A stretch of DNA of 64,000 bases from Corallococcus sp. EGB. GTDB lineage: Bacteria > Myxococcota > Myxococcia > Myxococcales > Myxococcaceae. Positions 17,642 through 27,830 of this stretch are shown in pieces. The stretch covers positions 6,793,356 through 6,857,355 of the forward strand of contig NZ_CP079946.1 in NCBI RefSeq assembly GCF_019968905.1. The letters are read 5' to 3'. The notes beneath the pieces were generated by a model. The model was not told where the DNA came from. It did not search any database and saw only the letters and a list, made by a program, of their open reading frames with translations. Within the stretch, counting starts at the first letter, position 1; each line of letters starts with the position of its first letter. A program made the position numbers and the translations under genes.

Positions 17642-20600
17642 ATGTCCACTCGAACCACGCCCGGTTCTTTCCCGGCCTCCGACTTTACGTTTTCCACTCT
17701 GGTTGAATTGCTGCGCGTCCGCGCAAGCACCCAGGGAGATCGCCGTGGCTTCACGTTCCTCCTGGACGGCGAAACGGACGAAGCGCACCTGACGTACGCG
17801 GAGCTGGATCAGAAGGCGCGCGCCATCGCGGCGGCGCTCCAGGCGCGCGGCGCGCAGGGCCAGCGGGCGCTGCTGCTGTATCCGCCCGGGCTGGACTACA
17901 TCGCCGGGTTCTTCGGCTGTCTGTACGCGGGCGTCATCGCCGTTCCCATCTACCCGCCGGACCCCATGCGTCTGGCGCGCACGCTGCCGCGGCTCCTGGC
18001 CATCAGCCAGGACGCGCAGGCCACCATCGCCCTCACCACCGACTTCATCTACGGCATGGGGGAGATGCTCTTCGAGCAGGCGCCGGAGCTGCGGGAGCTG
18101 CACTGGATCGCCACGGACACGCTGGACGCGGAGGTCGCCGAAGGGTGGAAGGACCCGGGCGTGGCCACGGACACGCGGGTGTTCCTCCAGTACACGTCCG
18201 GCTCCACGTCGTCGCCCAAGGGCGTGGTGCTGACGCACGGCAACCTGCTGCACAACTCGAAGCTGATCCACTCCTGCTTCGGGCACTCGCCCCAGAGCCA
18301 GGGCGTCATCTGGCTGCCGCCGTACCACGACATGGGGCTCATCGGCGGCATCCTGCAGCCCTTGTATGGCGGCTTCCCGGTGACGCTGTTCTCGCCGGTG
18401 GACTTCCTCAAGCGCCCCATGCGCTGGCTGGAGGCCATCTCCCGCTACAAGGCCACCACCAGCGGCGGCCCCAACTTCGCGTTCGACCTGTGCGTGCGCA
18501 AGTCCACGCCGGAGGAGCGCGCGAAGCTGGACCTGAGCCACTGGGACCTGGCCTTCAACGGCGCGGAGCCCATCATGCCGGACACGCTCCGGCGCTTCGC
18601 GGAGGCGTTCGGACCGCAGGGCTTCCGCTCGGAGGCCATCTATCCCTGCTACGGCCTGGCGGAGGGCACGCTCATCGCCTCTGGCGGTGACAAGCGCGAG
18701 CTGCCCGTGCAGCGCACGGTGGATGGGGGCGCGCTGAAGGAAAACCGCGTGGTGGCGAAGGAGGCGTCCACGCCCGGCGCCCAGACGCTGGTGGGCTCCG
18801 GCCGCAACCTCATGGATCAGCGCCTGGTCATCGCGCATCCGGAGACGGGCGCGCCGCTGCCGCCGGGCCAGGTGGGCGAGATCCGCGTCGCCGGGCCCAG
18901 CATCGCGCAGGGCTACTGGGGCCGCGAGGAGCAGACGCGGACCACCTTCCAGCAGCCGCTGGCCGGCACGGGCGACCCGACGCCGTTCCTGCGCACGGGG
19001 GACCTGGGCTTCCTCGCGGACGGCGAGCTGTTCGTGACGGGCCGCCTCAAGGACCTGATCATCATCCGCGGGCGCAACCACTACCCGCAGGACATCGAGC
19101 GCACGGTGGAGTCCGCCCACCCCGCCATCCGGCCCGGCTGCACGGCGGCGTTCTCCATCGAGCAGGATGACGAGGAGCGCCTTGTCGTCGTGACGGAGGT
19201 GGACCGCCGCGCGGTGGAGCGCGACGGCGTGGACCTGGACGCGCTGGCGCAGGGCATCCGGCAGGCCGTCGCGGCCGGGCACGACCTGCAGGCCCTGGGC
19301 GTGGTGCTGCTGGGCCCTGGCGCCATCCCGAAGACGTCCAGCGGCAAGATCCAGCGCTTCGCCACCCGCGCGGAGTACCTCGCGGACACGCTGGAGGCGC
19401 TGCACAAGAGCGTCATCGCCGCGGCGCCCGCCCCGGCGCCGGAGGCCGTGAAGGCTCCCGAGTCCTCCGTGGAGGCCGCCGCGCCCGCGCCCGTGGGCCC
19501 GGACACGAGCATGCTCCAGAAGATGCTGGCGGTGGTGCAGGACCCCACCGCGCGCCGGGCCATGGTGACGGTGTTCCTCCAGGAGCAGGCCGCGCAGGTG
19601 CTGCGGCTGCCCACCGCGCAGGTGGATGCGCAGAAGCCGCTGCATGCCTACGGCGTGGACTCGCTGATGGCGGTGGACTTCAAGAGCGCGGTGGACGCGG
19701 GGCTGGGCATCGACCTGCCGCTGTCGGACGTGCTCCAGGGCGTGTCGCTGTCGAAGCTGGCGGAGGCCGTGGTGACGCTGATGTCGGCGCCGCCATCCCA
19801 GCAGGCCTCGAACGCGGTGGCCGCCACGTCCGCCACCGGTGACGCGCCCCTGTCCGGCGGGCAGCAGGCGCTGTGGTTCATGCACCAGCTCGCGCCGGAC
19901 AGCGCGGCCTACCACGTGCCCGTCGCGGTGCGCGTGCGCGCGGGGCTGGATGCCAACGCGCTGAAGGGCGCGTTCGAGGCGCTGGTGGCCCGCCACCCCG
20001 CCCTGCGCACCACGTTCGTCATGGCGGCCACCGGCCCCGTGCAGCGCGTGCACGCGGAGCTGCCGCTGGACTTCGTCGTCACCGACGCGAAGGGCTGGAG
20101 CGACGCGCAGGTGGCGGAGCACCTGTCCGCCGAGGCCCGCCGCCCGTTCGACCTGGAGAAGGGGCCGCTCTTGCGCGTGCGGCTGGTGTCGCGGTCCGCG
20201 GAGGACCACGCGCTGCTCATCGCGATGCACCACATCGTCACCGACTTCTGGTCGCTGGCGGTGATGGCGGAGGAGCTGGACGCGCTCTATCCCGCGCTCA
20301 AGCTGGGCAAGCGCCCTTCGCTCGCGCAGCCCGCGCGCACCTACGCGGACTACGCGCGGTGGCAGGCGGAGATGCTCGCGGGTGTTCGTGGCCAGGCGCT
20401 GGAGAAGTACTGGCGCGAGCAGCTGTCCGGCACGCTGCCGGTGTTGGACCTGCCCACGGACCACCCGCGTCCCCCGGCGCAGACCTTCAACGGCCGCGTC
20501 CACACCACCCGCCTGGACGCGAGCGTCGCGAGCGCGGTGAAGGCGCTGGCGCGCGACCACGGCGCCACGCCGAACATGGTGCTCCAGACGGCGTTCCAGG

Positions 20601-23086
20601 TGCTCTTGCACCGCTACACCGGCCAGCAGGACTTCACGCTGGGCGTGGTGAGCGCGGGCCGCGGCCGCGCGGAGCTGGCGGGCATCACGGGCTACTTCGT
20701 CAACCCGCTGGTGGTGCGCACGCGCCCGTCCCCCACCCTGTCCTTCACGGACTACCTGGCCCAGACGCGCCAGACGATGCTGGGCGCGCTGGAGCACCAG
20801 GACTACCCCTTCAGCGCGCTCGTGGACCGGCTGCAGCCGGTGCGGGACCAGAGCCGCTCGCCGCTGTTCCAGGTGATGTTCGTCTACCAGCGCGCCTCCA
20901 AGCTGGATGAGCGCGGCCTCACGCCCTTCGCGCTGGACATCCCGGGCGCGAAGTCCACCGTGGCGGGACTGCCGATTGAATCGCTGGTGCTGTCGCACGG
21001 CGGCGCGCAGTTCGACCTCACGCTCACCATGGGCGAGGCGGACGGCGAGCTGGTGGCCTCCTTCGAGTACAACACCGACCTCTTCGAGGCCGACACCATC
21101 GAGCGCATGGCCGGGCACCTGGCCACGCTGCTGTCCGGCATCGCCGCGCAGCCGGGCCGCGCGCTCGCGGGGCTGCCGCTGCTCACGCAGGCCGAACAGC
21201 AGCAGCTCCTGGAGACCTGGAAGGGTCCGCGCGTGCCGCTCACGCAGGCGGACATGCTGCCCGCGCTCTTCGCGGCGCAGGTGGCTCGCACGCCGGACCA
21301 CGTCGCGGTCCTCTTCAAGGACACCCGGCTCACCTACCGTGAGCTGGAGGCGCGCGCGGGTCAGCTGGCTGCGTGGCTGCGCGGCGCGGGCGTGAAGCCG
21401 GGCGACATCGTGGGCATCTGCCTGGAGCGCTCGGTGGAGACGCTGGTGTCCGTGCTGGCCGTGATGGCCACGGGCGCGGCGTACGTGCCCATCGACCCGG
21501 CCTACCCTTCCGAGCGCGTGGCCTTCATCCTGGGCGACACGCAGGCGCCGGTGCTGCTCACCCAGTCCTGGCTCCAGCGCACGCTGCCCGCCGGTGTGTC
21601 CGCGCGCACGCTGTTCGTGGATCAGCCGCTGGACGGCGCGCTGTCCTCCGCGCCCGCCGCGACCGTGAAGGCCGGGGAGCTGGCGTGCCTCGTCTACACG
21701 TCCGGCTCCACCGGCCAGCCCAAGGGCGTGATGCTGGAGCACGGGGGCCTCGCGAACCTGGTGCGCTCGTTCGTGGAGTCCTACGCGCCTACGGCCGCGG
21801 ACCGGATGCTGCCGCTCACGTCGGTGGCCTCGGCCAGCTTCGTGGGCGAAATCCTCCCGCTGCTGTGCACGGGCGGCGCGCTGGTGCTGCCCACCGAGGA
21901 GGAGATCCTCGATCAGGAGAAGCTCTTCCAGCTCATCACCCGCCACGCCGTCACCATCGTGAGCACCGTGCCCGCGGTCATCGCGGGGCTCAACGCGCGG
22001 CTGGAGCAGCTGCCGCCGCTCAAGCTGGTGCTGTCCGGCGGCGAGGCGCTGGTGGCCAGCGACGTGGAGAAGCTGCTCGCCACCGTGCCGGTGGTGAACG
22101 GCTACGGTCTCACGGAGACCACCGTGTGCTCCACCTACCACCGCATGGCGGTGGAGGACCTGCAGGGCCACGCGTGGGTGCCCATCGGCCGGCCCGTCAT
22201 CAACACGGACGTGTACGTGCTGGACGCGGAGCGCAACCTCCTGCCCGTGGGCATCCCCGGCGAGCTGTACGTGGGCGGCCTGGGCGTGGCGCGCGGCTAC
22301 TGGAAGCGGCCGGAGCTGACGTCCGAGCGCTTCATCGCGGATCCGTTCCATGCCGGCGAGCGCCTGTATCGCACCGGCGACCGCGCGCGCTGGCTGCCGG
22401 ACGGCGTGCTCACGTTCCTGTCCCGCGCGGATGATCAGGTGAAGATCCGCGGCTTCCGCATCGAGCTGGGTGAGGTGGAGGCCGCCGTGCGCCGCCACCC
22501 GGCGGTGAAGGACGCGTTCCTGATGGCGCGCGAGGACTCGCCCGGCGACAAGCGCCTGGTGGCCTACGTGGTGCTGGGCGAGCCCGCGCCCACGCACTCG
22601 GACCTGAACACGTTCCTCGCGGAAGCGCTGCCGCCGTACATGCTGCCGTCCGCGTACGTGCCGCTGTCCGCGCTGCCCCTGTCGCCCAACGGCAAGGTGG
22701 ACGCGAAGGCGCTGCCCGCGCCGGAAGGGGCGCGCCTTGCGTCTGGCGTCGCCTACGCCCAGCCCCAGAGCGCGGTGGAGCGCAGCGTGGCGGCCATCTG
22801 GCAGTCGGTGCTCAAGGTGGAGCGCGTCGGCCTCAACGACAACTTCTTCGAGCTGGGTGGCAACTCGCTGCTCATCGCGCAGGCCCACCGGCGGCTTCGC
22901 GAGGAGCTGGGCGCGGACCTCGCGCTGGTGGACATGTTCAAGTTCACCACGGTGAGCGCGCTCGCCCAGCACCTGGCGAACAAGGGCGAGGACTCCGGCG
23001 CGGCCTCCCAGAAGATCAAGGACGAGGCGGAGCGCCGCCGGGCCGCCCAGGCGCGGCGTCAGCAGGCGCGCGGCCGTGGCAAGTAA
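17642..23086 (+). CDS. NRPS loading protein FAAL-ACP-C-A-PCP
   Basis: 1814 aa. FAAL (about 15-590; YTSGSTSSPKG at 184) activates a fatty acid as acyl-AMP; ACP (about 625-715, GVDSL with Ser674) carries it; condensation domain (about 738-1190, HHIVTDFW at 863-870) N-acylates the building block of the adenylation domain (about 1205-1700, YTSGSTGQPKG at 1352); PCP (Ser1742) receives it. Aligned to GrsA, the A-domain pocket reads A-S-G-S-V-S-G-V-C-K: the Asp that anchors an alpha-amino group is Ala1398, so the substrate may be a beta-amino, keto or other unusual acid. An Arg/Lys-rich tail may dock to the next protein. The ATG at 17642 has AGGAG eight bases upstream. First gene of the operon. Confidence 0.95.
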   Translation: MSTRTTPGSFPASDFTFSTLVELLRVRASTQGDRRGFTFLLDGETDEAHLTYAELDQKARAIAAALQARGAQGQRALLLYPPGLDYIAGFFGCLYAGVIAVPIYPPDPMRLARTLPRLLAISQDAQATIALTTDFIYGMGEMLFEQAPELRELHWIATDTLDAEVAEGWKDPGVATDTRVFLQYTSGSTSSPKGVVLTHGNLLHNSKLIHSCFGHSPQSQGVIWLPPYHDMGLIGGILQPLYGGFPVTLFSPVDFLKRPMRWLEAISRYKATTSGGPNFAFDLCVRKSTPEERAKLDLSHWDLAFNGAEPIMPDTLRRFAEAFGPQGFRSEAIYPCYGLAEGTLIASGGDKRELPVQRTVDGGALKENRVVAKEASTPGAQTLVGSGRNLMDQRLVIAHPETGAPLPPGQVGEIRVAGPSIAQGYWGREEQTRTTFQQPLAGTGDPTPFLRTGDLGFLADGELFVTGRLKDLIIIRGRNHYPQDIERTVESAHPAIRPGCTAAFSIEQDDEERLVVVTEVDRRAVERDGVDLDALAQGIRQAVAAGHDLQALGVVLLGPGAIPKTSSGKIQRFATRAEYLADTLEALHKSVIAAAPAPAPEAVKAPESSVEAAAPAPVGPDTSMLQKMLAVVQDPTARRAMVTVFLQEQAAQVLRLPTAQVDAQKPLHAYGVDSLMAVDFKSAVDAGLGIDLPLSDVLQGVSLSKLAEAVVTLMSAPPSQQASNAVAATSATGDAPLSGGQQALWFMHQLAPDSAAYHVPVAVRVRAGLDANALKGAFEALVARHPALRTTFVMAATGPVQRVHAELPLDFVVTDAKGWSDAQVAEHLSAEARRPFDLEKGPLLRVRLVSRSAEDHALLIAMHHIVTDFWSLAVMAEELDALYPALKLGKRPSLAQPARTYADYARWQAEMLAGVRGQALEKYWREQLSGTLPVLDLPTDHPRPPAQTFNGRVHTTRLDASVASAVKALARDHGATPNMVLQTAFQVLLHRYTGQQDFTLGVVSAGRGRAELAGITGYFVNPLVVRTRPSPTLSFTDYLAQTRQTMLGALEHQDYPFSALVDRLQPVRDQSRSPLFQVMFVYQRASKLDERGLTPFALDIPGAKSTVAGLPIESLVLSHGGAQFDLTLTMGEADGELVASFEYNTDLFEADTIERMAGHLATLLSGIAAQPGRALAGLPLLTQAEQQQLLETWKGPRVPLTQADMLPALFAAQVARTPDHVAVLFKDTRLTYRELEARAGQLAAWLRGAGVKPGDIVGICLERSVETLVSVLAVMATGAAYVPIDPAYPSERVAFILGDTQAPVLLTQSWLQRTLPAGVSARTLFVDQPLDGALSSAPAATVKAGELACLVYTSGSTGQPKGVMLEHGGLANLVRSFVESYAPTAADRMLPLTSVASASFVGEILPLLCTGGALVLPTEEEILDQEKLFQLITRHAVTIVSTVPAVIAGLNARLEQLPPLKLVLSGGEALVASDVEKLLATVPVVNGYGLTETTVCSTYHRMAVEDLQGHAWVPIGRPVINTDVYVLDAERNLLPVGIPGELYVGGLGVARGYWKRPELTSERFIADPFHAGERLYRTGDRARWLPDGVLTFLSRADDQVKIRGFRIELGEVEAAVRRHPAVKDAFLMAREDSPGDKRLVAYVVLGEPAPTHSDLNTFLAEALPPYMLPSAYVPLSALPLSPNGKVDAKALPAPEGARLASGVAYAQPQSAVERSVAAIWQSVLKVERVGLNDNFFELGGNSLLIAQAHRRLREELGADLALVDMFKFTTVSALAQHLANKGEDSGAASQKIKDEAERRRAAQARRQQARGRGK

Positions 23087-23130
23087 CCAACGACTCTCAG
23101 GCATCCCCCCAGGTTTCGAAGGACGTCTCC

Positions 23131-26100
23131 ATGAGCACTGACACTCCCGAAGTGGATGGCATCGCGGTCATCGGCCTGGGTGGGCGACTGCCCGGCGCGA
23201 AGACCATCGCCGAGTTCTGGAAGAACCTCACCGGCGGAGTGGAGAGCATCACCTTCTTCACCGACGAGGAGCTCATCGCGGAGGGCGCGGACCCGGCCAT
23301 GGTCCGCGCGCCCAACTACGTGAAGGCCCGCGGCACGCTGGGCGACACGGACATGTTCGACGCGGCCTTCTTCGGGATGAACCCCCGCGAGGCCGCGCTG
23401 ATGGATCCGCAGCACCGCGTCTTCCTGGAGTGCGCGTGGGAGGCCATGGAGAGCGCCGGCTACAGCCCGGAGCGCCAGCCCGGCCGCGTGGGCGTGTTCG
23501 GCGGCATGAGCATGAACACGTACCTGCTCTCCAACCTCTACTCGCACCTGGCGCACGTCGCGTCCGTGGAGAGCCTCCAGGCGTCCATCGGCAACGACAA
23601 GGACAGCCTCACCACGGAAGTGGCGTACCGCATGGACCTGAAGGGGCCGGCCGTCACGGTCCAGTCCTCGTCCTCCACGTCGCTCACGTGCATCCACTAC
23701 GCCTGCCAGAGCCTCCTGTCGTTCGAGTGCGACATGGCCCTGGCCGGCGGCGTGTCCATCCACTTCCCGGAGAAGGCGGGCTACCTGTACCACGAGGGTG
23801 GCACCACGGCGCCGGACGGCCACTGCCACACCTTCGACGCGGAGGCCGCGGGCTTCGTCGCGGGCCACGGCGCGGCGGTGGTCGCGCTCAAGCGCCTGTC
23901 GGACGCGCTCAAGGACGGCGACACCGTCTACGCGGTGGTGCGTGGCTCGGCGGTGAACAACGACGGCTCGCAGAAGGTCAGCTACATGGCCCCGGCCGTC
24001 GCGGGCCAGGCGGAGGTCATCGCGCTGGCGCAGGCCGTCGCGGGTGTGGAGCCGGACTCCATCGGCTACGTGGAGGCGCACGGCACCGCGACCAAGGTCG
24101 GAGATCCGATTGAAGTCGCGGCGCTCACGCAGGCCTTCCGCCAGGGCACGGACAAGAAGAACTTCTGCGCGCTGGGTTCGGTGAAGAGCAACATCGGCCA
24201 CCTGGACTCGGCGGCGGGCGCGGTGGGCTTCATCAAGGCGGCCCTCACGCTGCACCACAAGGTGATTCCCCCCAGCCTCAACTTCAAGACGCCCAACCCG
24301 GCGTGCGACTTCCCCAACAGCCCGTTCTACGTGAACACGGAGCTGCGCGACTTCCCTCGCGGTGGGACGCCGCGCCGCGCGGGCGTCACGTCGCTGGGCA
24401 TGGGCGGCACCAACGCGCACGCCATCCTGGAGGAGGCGCCGGAGCTGCCCGCCACCGACAAGGCCCGCCTGCCCGCGCAGGTGGTGCTGCTGTCCGCGCG
24501 CACGGAGAACTCGCTGGAGGTCGCCACGGACCGGCTGGCCGCGCACCTGCGCGAGAACCCGGGCGTGGACCTGGCGGACGTGGCGTACACGCTCCAGGTG
24601 GGCCGCAAGCGCTTCGGCAAGCGCCGGGCGGTGGTGGCGCGCACCACGGCGGAGCTGGCCTCCGCGCTGGCGGAGCGCACCCCGGGCCGCGTGTTCTCCG
24701 GCAGCGCGGAGAACAGCGGCCGTCCGGTGATGTTCATGTTCTCCGGGCAGGGCTCGCAGTACGTGGACATGGGCCGCGAGCTGTACGAGACGGAGAGCGT
24801 CTTCCGCGCCCAGCTGGACACCTGCGCGGAGAAGCTCAAGCCACACCTGGGCCTGGACCTGCGCACGGTGCTGTACCCGGCCGCGGAGTCGCGCGAGCTG
24901 GCATCCGAGCGCCTCAAGCAGACGGGCCTCACCCAGCCCGCGCTGTTCGTCATCGAGTACGCGCTGGCGAAGCTCTGGGAGTCGTGGGGCGTGACGCCGC
25001 ACGCGATGGTGGGCCACAGCATCGGTGAGTACGTGGCCGCGTGCCTCGCGGGCGTGTTCACCCTGGACGACGCGCTGGCGCTGGTGGCCGCGCGCGGGCG
25101 GCTGATGCAGTCCCTGCCCGCGGGCTCCATGCTCGCGGTGTCGCTGCCGGAAGAGCACGTCACGCCCATGCTGCCCGAGGGCCTGTCCGTGGCGGCGGTG
25201 AACAGCCCGGCCACGTGCGTGGTCGCGGGCCCCACGCCGCTCATCGACGCGTTCGTGGAGACGCTGAAGCTCCAGGGCCTGGCGTCGTCGCGGCTGCACA
25301 CGTCGCACGCGTTCCACTCCGCGATGATGGACCCCATCCTGGAGGCGTTCCGCGAGGCGGTGCGCAAGGTGGCCCGGAAGGCGCCGGCGAAGCCCTACCT
25401 GTCCAACGTCACCGGCACCTGGGTGACGGCCGAGCAGGCCACGAGCCCCGACTACTGGGCGAAGCACCTGCGCGGCGCGGTGCGCTTCGCGGACGGCGTG
25501 GCGGAGCTGCTCAAGGAGTCCGACGCCATCCTGCTGGAGGTGGGCCCGGGCAACACGCTCGTCACCCTGGCGCGGCAGCACCCGGACAAGGGCGCGAAGC
25601 ACGCGCTGCTCAACTCGCTGCGCCACCCGAAGGAGCAGGTCGCGGACCTGGACCACGTGCTGGCCACGCTGGGCCGGCTGTGGCTGGAGGGCGTGGAGGC
25701 GGACTGGAGCGCCTTCCGGGGCGAGGAGAAGCGCCGCCGCATCGCGCTGCCCACGTCGCCCTTCGAGCGTCTGCGCCACTGGGTGGAGCCGCGCAAGGAG
25801 ACCGCCGCCGACGGCGAGCGCTCCGAGTGGGCCTCCGCGGACCAGAAGCAGCCCGTGGCCCGCTGGTTCTACCTGCCGTCGTGGCAGCGCGCGCTGCCGT
25901 CGCCGCAGGGCACCTGGAGCCAGAAGAAGGCCACCTGGTGGCTGCTGCTCCCGGACGACTCCAACGAGGGCCTGGGCGCGCGGCTCGCGCTGAAGCTGGG
26001 CGAGGCCGGCCAGGACGTGGTGCGCATCACCCCGGCCGCCGTCACCGCGAAGCACGACGAGCACCGCTGGTCGCTCGCGCTGGGCGGCGAGGCCACGGTG

Positions 26101-27789
26101 CTGGAGGCGCTCACCGCGCAGGGCCGCGCTCCGGACCACGTGCTGCACCTGGGCACGCTGGGCCTGGGCGACGCGCACGGCGAGGCGGACTTCGAGGCCG
26201 CGCTGGGCAAGGGGTTCCTGGGGTTGTTGTCCCTGGCGCAGGCCCTGGGCCGTCAGCCCGGCACGCGTCCCGTGTCGCTGGTCGCGGTGACGAACCGCAT
26301 GCAGGCGCTGGGCGACGAGGCGCCGAACCCGGAGCTGGCCACGGTGCTGGGCCCGGTGCGCGTCATCCCGCAGGAGTACGGCCACCTGTCCGCGAAGGCC
26401 GTGGACGTCCGCCTGCCGCCGTCCGGCAGCTGGCAGGAGACGGCGCTGGTGGAGGCGCTGCTGTCCGAGGCCGCCACGCCGTCCAAGCTGGAGAACGTCA
26501 TCGCGTACCGGGGCGGGGCCCGCTGGGTCCAGCACTTCGAGCACGTGCCCGCGGACGCGCCGCGCGCCGCCCAGCTGCCGCTGCGCGACGGGGGCGTGTA
26601 CCTGATCATCGGCGGCTTCGGCACGCTGGGCTTCTCCCACGCGAAGTCGCTGGCGAAGCGCGCGAAGGCGAGGCTGGTGCTCGCGGGGCGCACGGCGCTG
26701 CCGGAGCGCTCGCAGTGGGACGCGCACCTCGCGGCCCATGGCGAGGACGACGCCGCCTCCCGCCGCATCCGTCAGGTGCGGGAGCTGGAGGCGCTGGGCG
26801 CCCGGGTGCACACGGCCTCCGTGGACGCGGGCAACAAGGTCCAGGTGAAGGAGGCGGTGGACGCGGCGCTGTCGCACTTCGGCGCGCTGCACGGCGTGGT
26901 GTTCGCGGCGGGTGACGTGGGACAGGCGCTCTTCCGCGCCATCCCGGACACGCGCCCCGAGGACGTGCGCGACACCTTCCACGGCCGCGTGCGCGGGCTG
27001 TACGCGCTGGAGGAGGCGCTGCGGGGCCGCGCGCTGGACTTCTGCGTGCTGTCCTCTTCGCTGGCGGCGGTGCTGGGCGGACTGGGCCTGGCGTCGTACT
27101 CGGCGGCCACGTCCTTCATGGACGCGTTCGCCACGAAGCAGGCGCAGACGTCGCCGGTGCCGTGGATGAGCGTGGGCTGGGACGCGTGGCAGTACGAGTC
27201 CCGCGCGGGCGGCGCGCAGAGCCCGTTCGGCGCGCTGGCCATCACCGCGGCCGAGGGCGAGGACGCCTTCGAGCAGCTCTTCCAGCTGGGCGCCGTGTCC
27301 CACGTGGCCGTGTCCACCAGCAACCTGCGCGCCCGCGCGCGCAAGTGGGCCCAGCCGGCCGCCGCGCAGGAGCAGGCGGAGGCGAAGCAGGAGGCGGGCT
27401 CGTCCCTGGGCACCACGCCCCGTCCGGCGCTCCAGAACGCCTACGTGCCGCCTCGCGACGAGCTGGAGGAGAAGATCGCCCGCCTCTGGCAGACGACGCT
27501 GGGCATCGACCAGGTCGGCGTGCACGACAACTTCTTCGAGCTGGGTGGCAACTCGCTCGTCGGCGTGAAGCTGATTGCCCGCGTGCGCGAGCAGTTCGGC
27601 GTCGCCCTGCCGGCCGTCACCCTCTACGAAGGCCCCACCGTGGGGGCGCTGGCGAAGCTGCTCAAGGCCGCCAGCGGCAGCGAGGACACGGAACTCGCGC
27701 CCGAGGAGACCGAGGCGCTCAGTCGCGGGGAGCGCCGCCGCGCGCGCCGCGCGAACCGCCGGGGCGACGGCGCCTCCGATGAGGAGTAG
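23131..27789 (+). CDS. Type I PKS module KS-AT-KR-ACP with Ser in place of the KS catalytic Cys
   Basis: 1552 aa. In the KS (1-430) the usual TACSTS reads SSSSTS, so the nucleophile Cys is Ser181, while both catalytic His (H317, H357) remain. AT (about 530-870) has GHSIGEY (Ser630) and HAFH (726-729), predicting malonyl-CoA. A structural KR half (about 890-1130) leads into a KR (about 1150-1370) with GGFGTLG and catalytic Ser and Tyr1323, but Arg where Lys is expected and Thr in place of Asn. ACP Ser is 1475. The C-terminus is Arg-rich. Chain elongation by this KS is doubtful: it may decarboxylate malonyl, be skipped, or work slowly through Ser. The ATG at 23131 has GAAGGA seven bases upstream, 44 bases after the previous stop. 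Confidence 0.95.
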   Translation: MSTDTPEVDGIAVIGLGGRLPGAKTIAEFWKNLTGGVESITFFTDEELIAEGADPAMVRAPNYVKARGTLGDTDMFDAAFFGMNPREAALMDPQHRVFLECAWEAMESAGYSPERQPGRVGVFGGMSMNTYLLSNLYSHLAHVASVESLQASIGNDKDSLTTEVAYRMDLKGPAVTVQSSSSTSLTCIHYACQSLLSFECDMALAGGVSIHFPEKAGYLYHEGGTTAPDGHCHTFDAEAAGFVAGHGAAVVALKRLSDALKDGDTVYAVVRGSAVNNDGSQKVSYMAPAVAGQAEVIALAQAVAGVEPDSIGYVEAHGTATKVGDPIEVAALTQAFRQGTDKKNFCALGSVKSNIGHLDSAAGAVGFIKAALTLHHKVIPPSLNFKTPNPACDFPNSPFYVNTELRDFPRGGTPRRAGVTSLGMGGTNAHAILEEAPELPATDKARLPAQVVLLSARTENSLEVATDRLAAHLRENPGVDLADVAYTLQVGRKRFGKRRAVVARTTAELASALAERTPGRVFSGSAENSGRPVMFMFSGQGSQYVDMGRELYETESVFRAQLDTCAEKLKPHLGLDLRTVLYPAAESRELASERLKQTGLTQPALFVIEYALAKLWESWGVTPHAMVGHSIGEYVAACLAGVFTLDDALALVAARGRLMQSLPAGSMLAVSLPEEHVTPMLPEGLSVAAVNSPATCVVAGPTPLIDAFVETLKLQGLASSRLHTSHAFHSAMMDPILEAFREAVRKVARKAPAKPYLSNVTGTWVTAEQATSPDYWAKHLRGAVRFADGVAELLKESDAILLEVGPGNTLVTLARQHPDKGAKHALLNSLRHPKEQVADLDHVLATLGRLWLEGVEADWSAFRGEEKRRRIALPTSPFERLRHWVEPRKETAADGERSEWASADQKQPVARWFYLPSWQRALPSPQGTWSQKKATWWLLLPDDSNEGLGARLALKLGEAGQDVVRITPAAVTAKHDEHRWSLALGGEATVLEALTAQGRAPDHVLHLGTLGLGDAHGEADFEAALGKGFLGLLSLAQALGRQPGTRPVSLVAVTNRMQALGDEAPNPELATVLGPVRVIPQEYGHLSAKAVDVRLPPSGSWQETALVEALLSEAATPSKLENVIAYRGGARWVQHFEHVPADAPRAAQLPLRDGGVYLIIGGFGTLGFSHAKSLAKRAKARLVLAGRTALPERSQWDAHLAAHGEDDAASRRIRQVRELEALGARVHTASVDAGNKVQVKEAVDAALSHFGALHGVVFAAGDVGQALFRAIPDTRPEDVRDTFHGRVRGLYALEEALRGRALDFCVLSSSLAAVLGGLGLASYSAATSFMDAFATKQAQTSPVPWMSVGWDAWQYESRAGGAQSPFGALAITAAEGEDAFEQLFQLGAVSHVAVSTSNLRARARKWAQPAAAQEQAEAKQEAGSSLGTTPRPALQNAYVPPRDELEEKIARLWQTTLGIDQVGVHDNFFELGGNSLVGVKLIARVREQFGVALPAVTLYEGPTVGALAKLLKAASGSEDTELAPEETEALSRGERRRARRANRRGDGASDEE

Positions 27790-27830
27790 CCGTCCCCTCC
27801 CCCCCACCTTTCGAAGCCCGAGCACACCCC

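Noticed and set aside
17510-23104. 1864-codon minus-strand frame across the first NRPS, and similar long antisense frames across the PKS genes
   Set aside because: These arise from the G+C bias of codon third positions; the translations show no domains, while the plus strand carries complete FAAL, C, A, KS and AT motifs.
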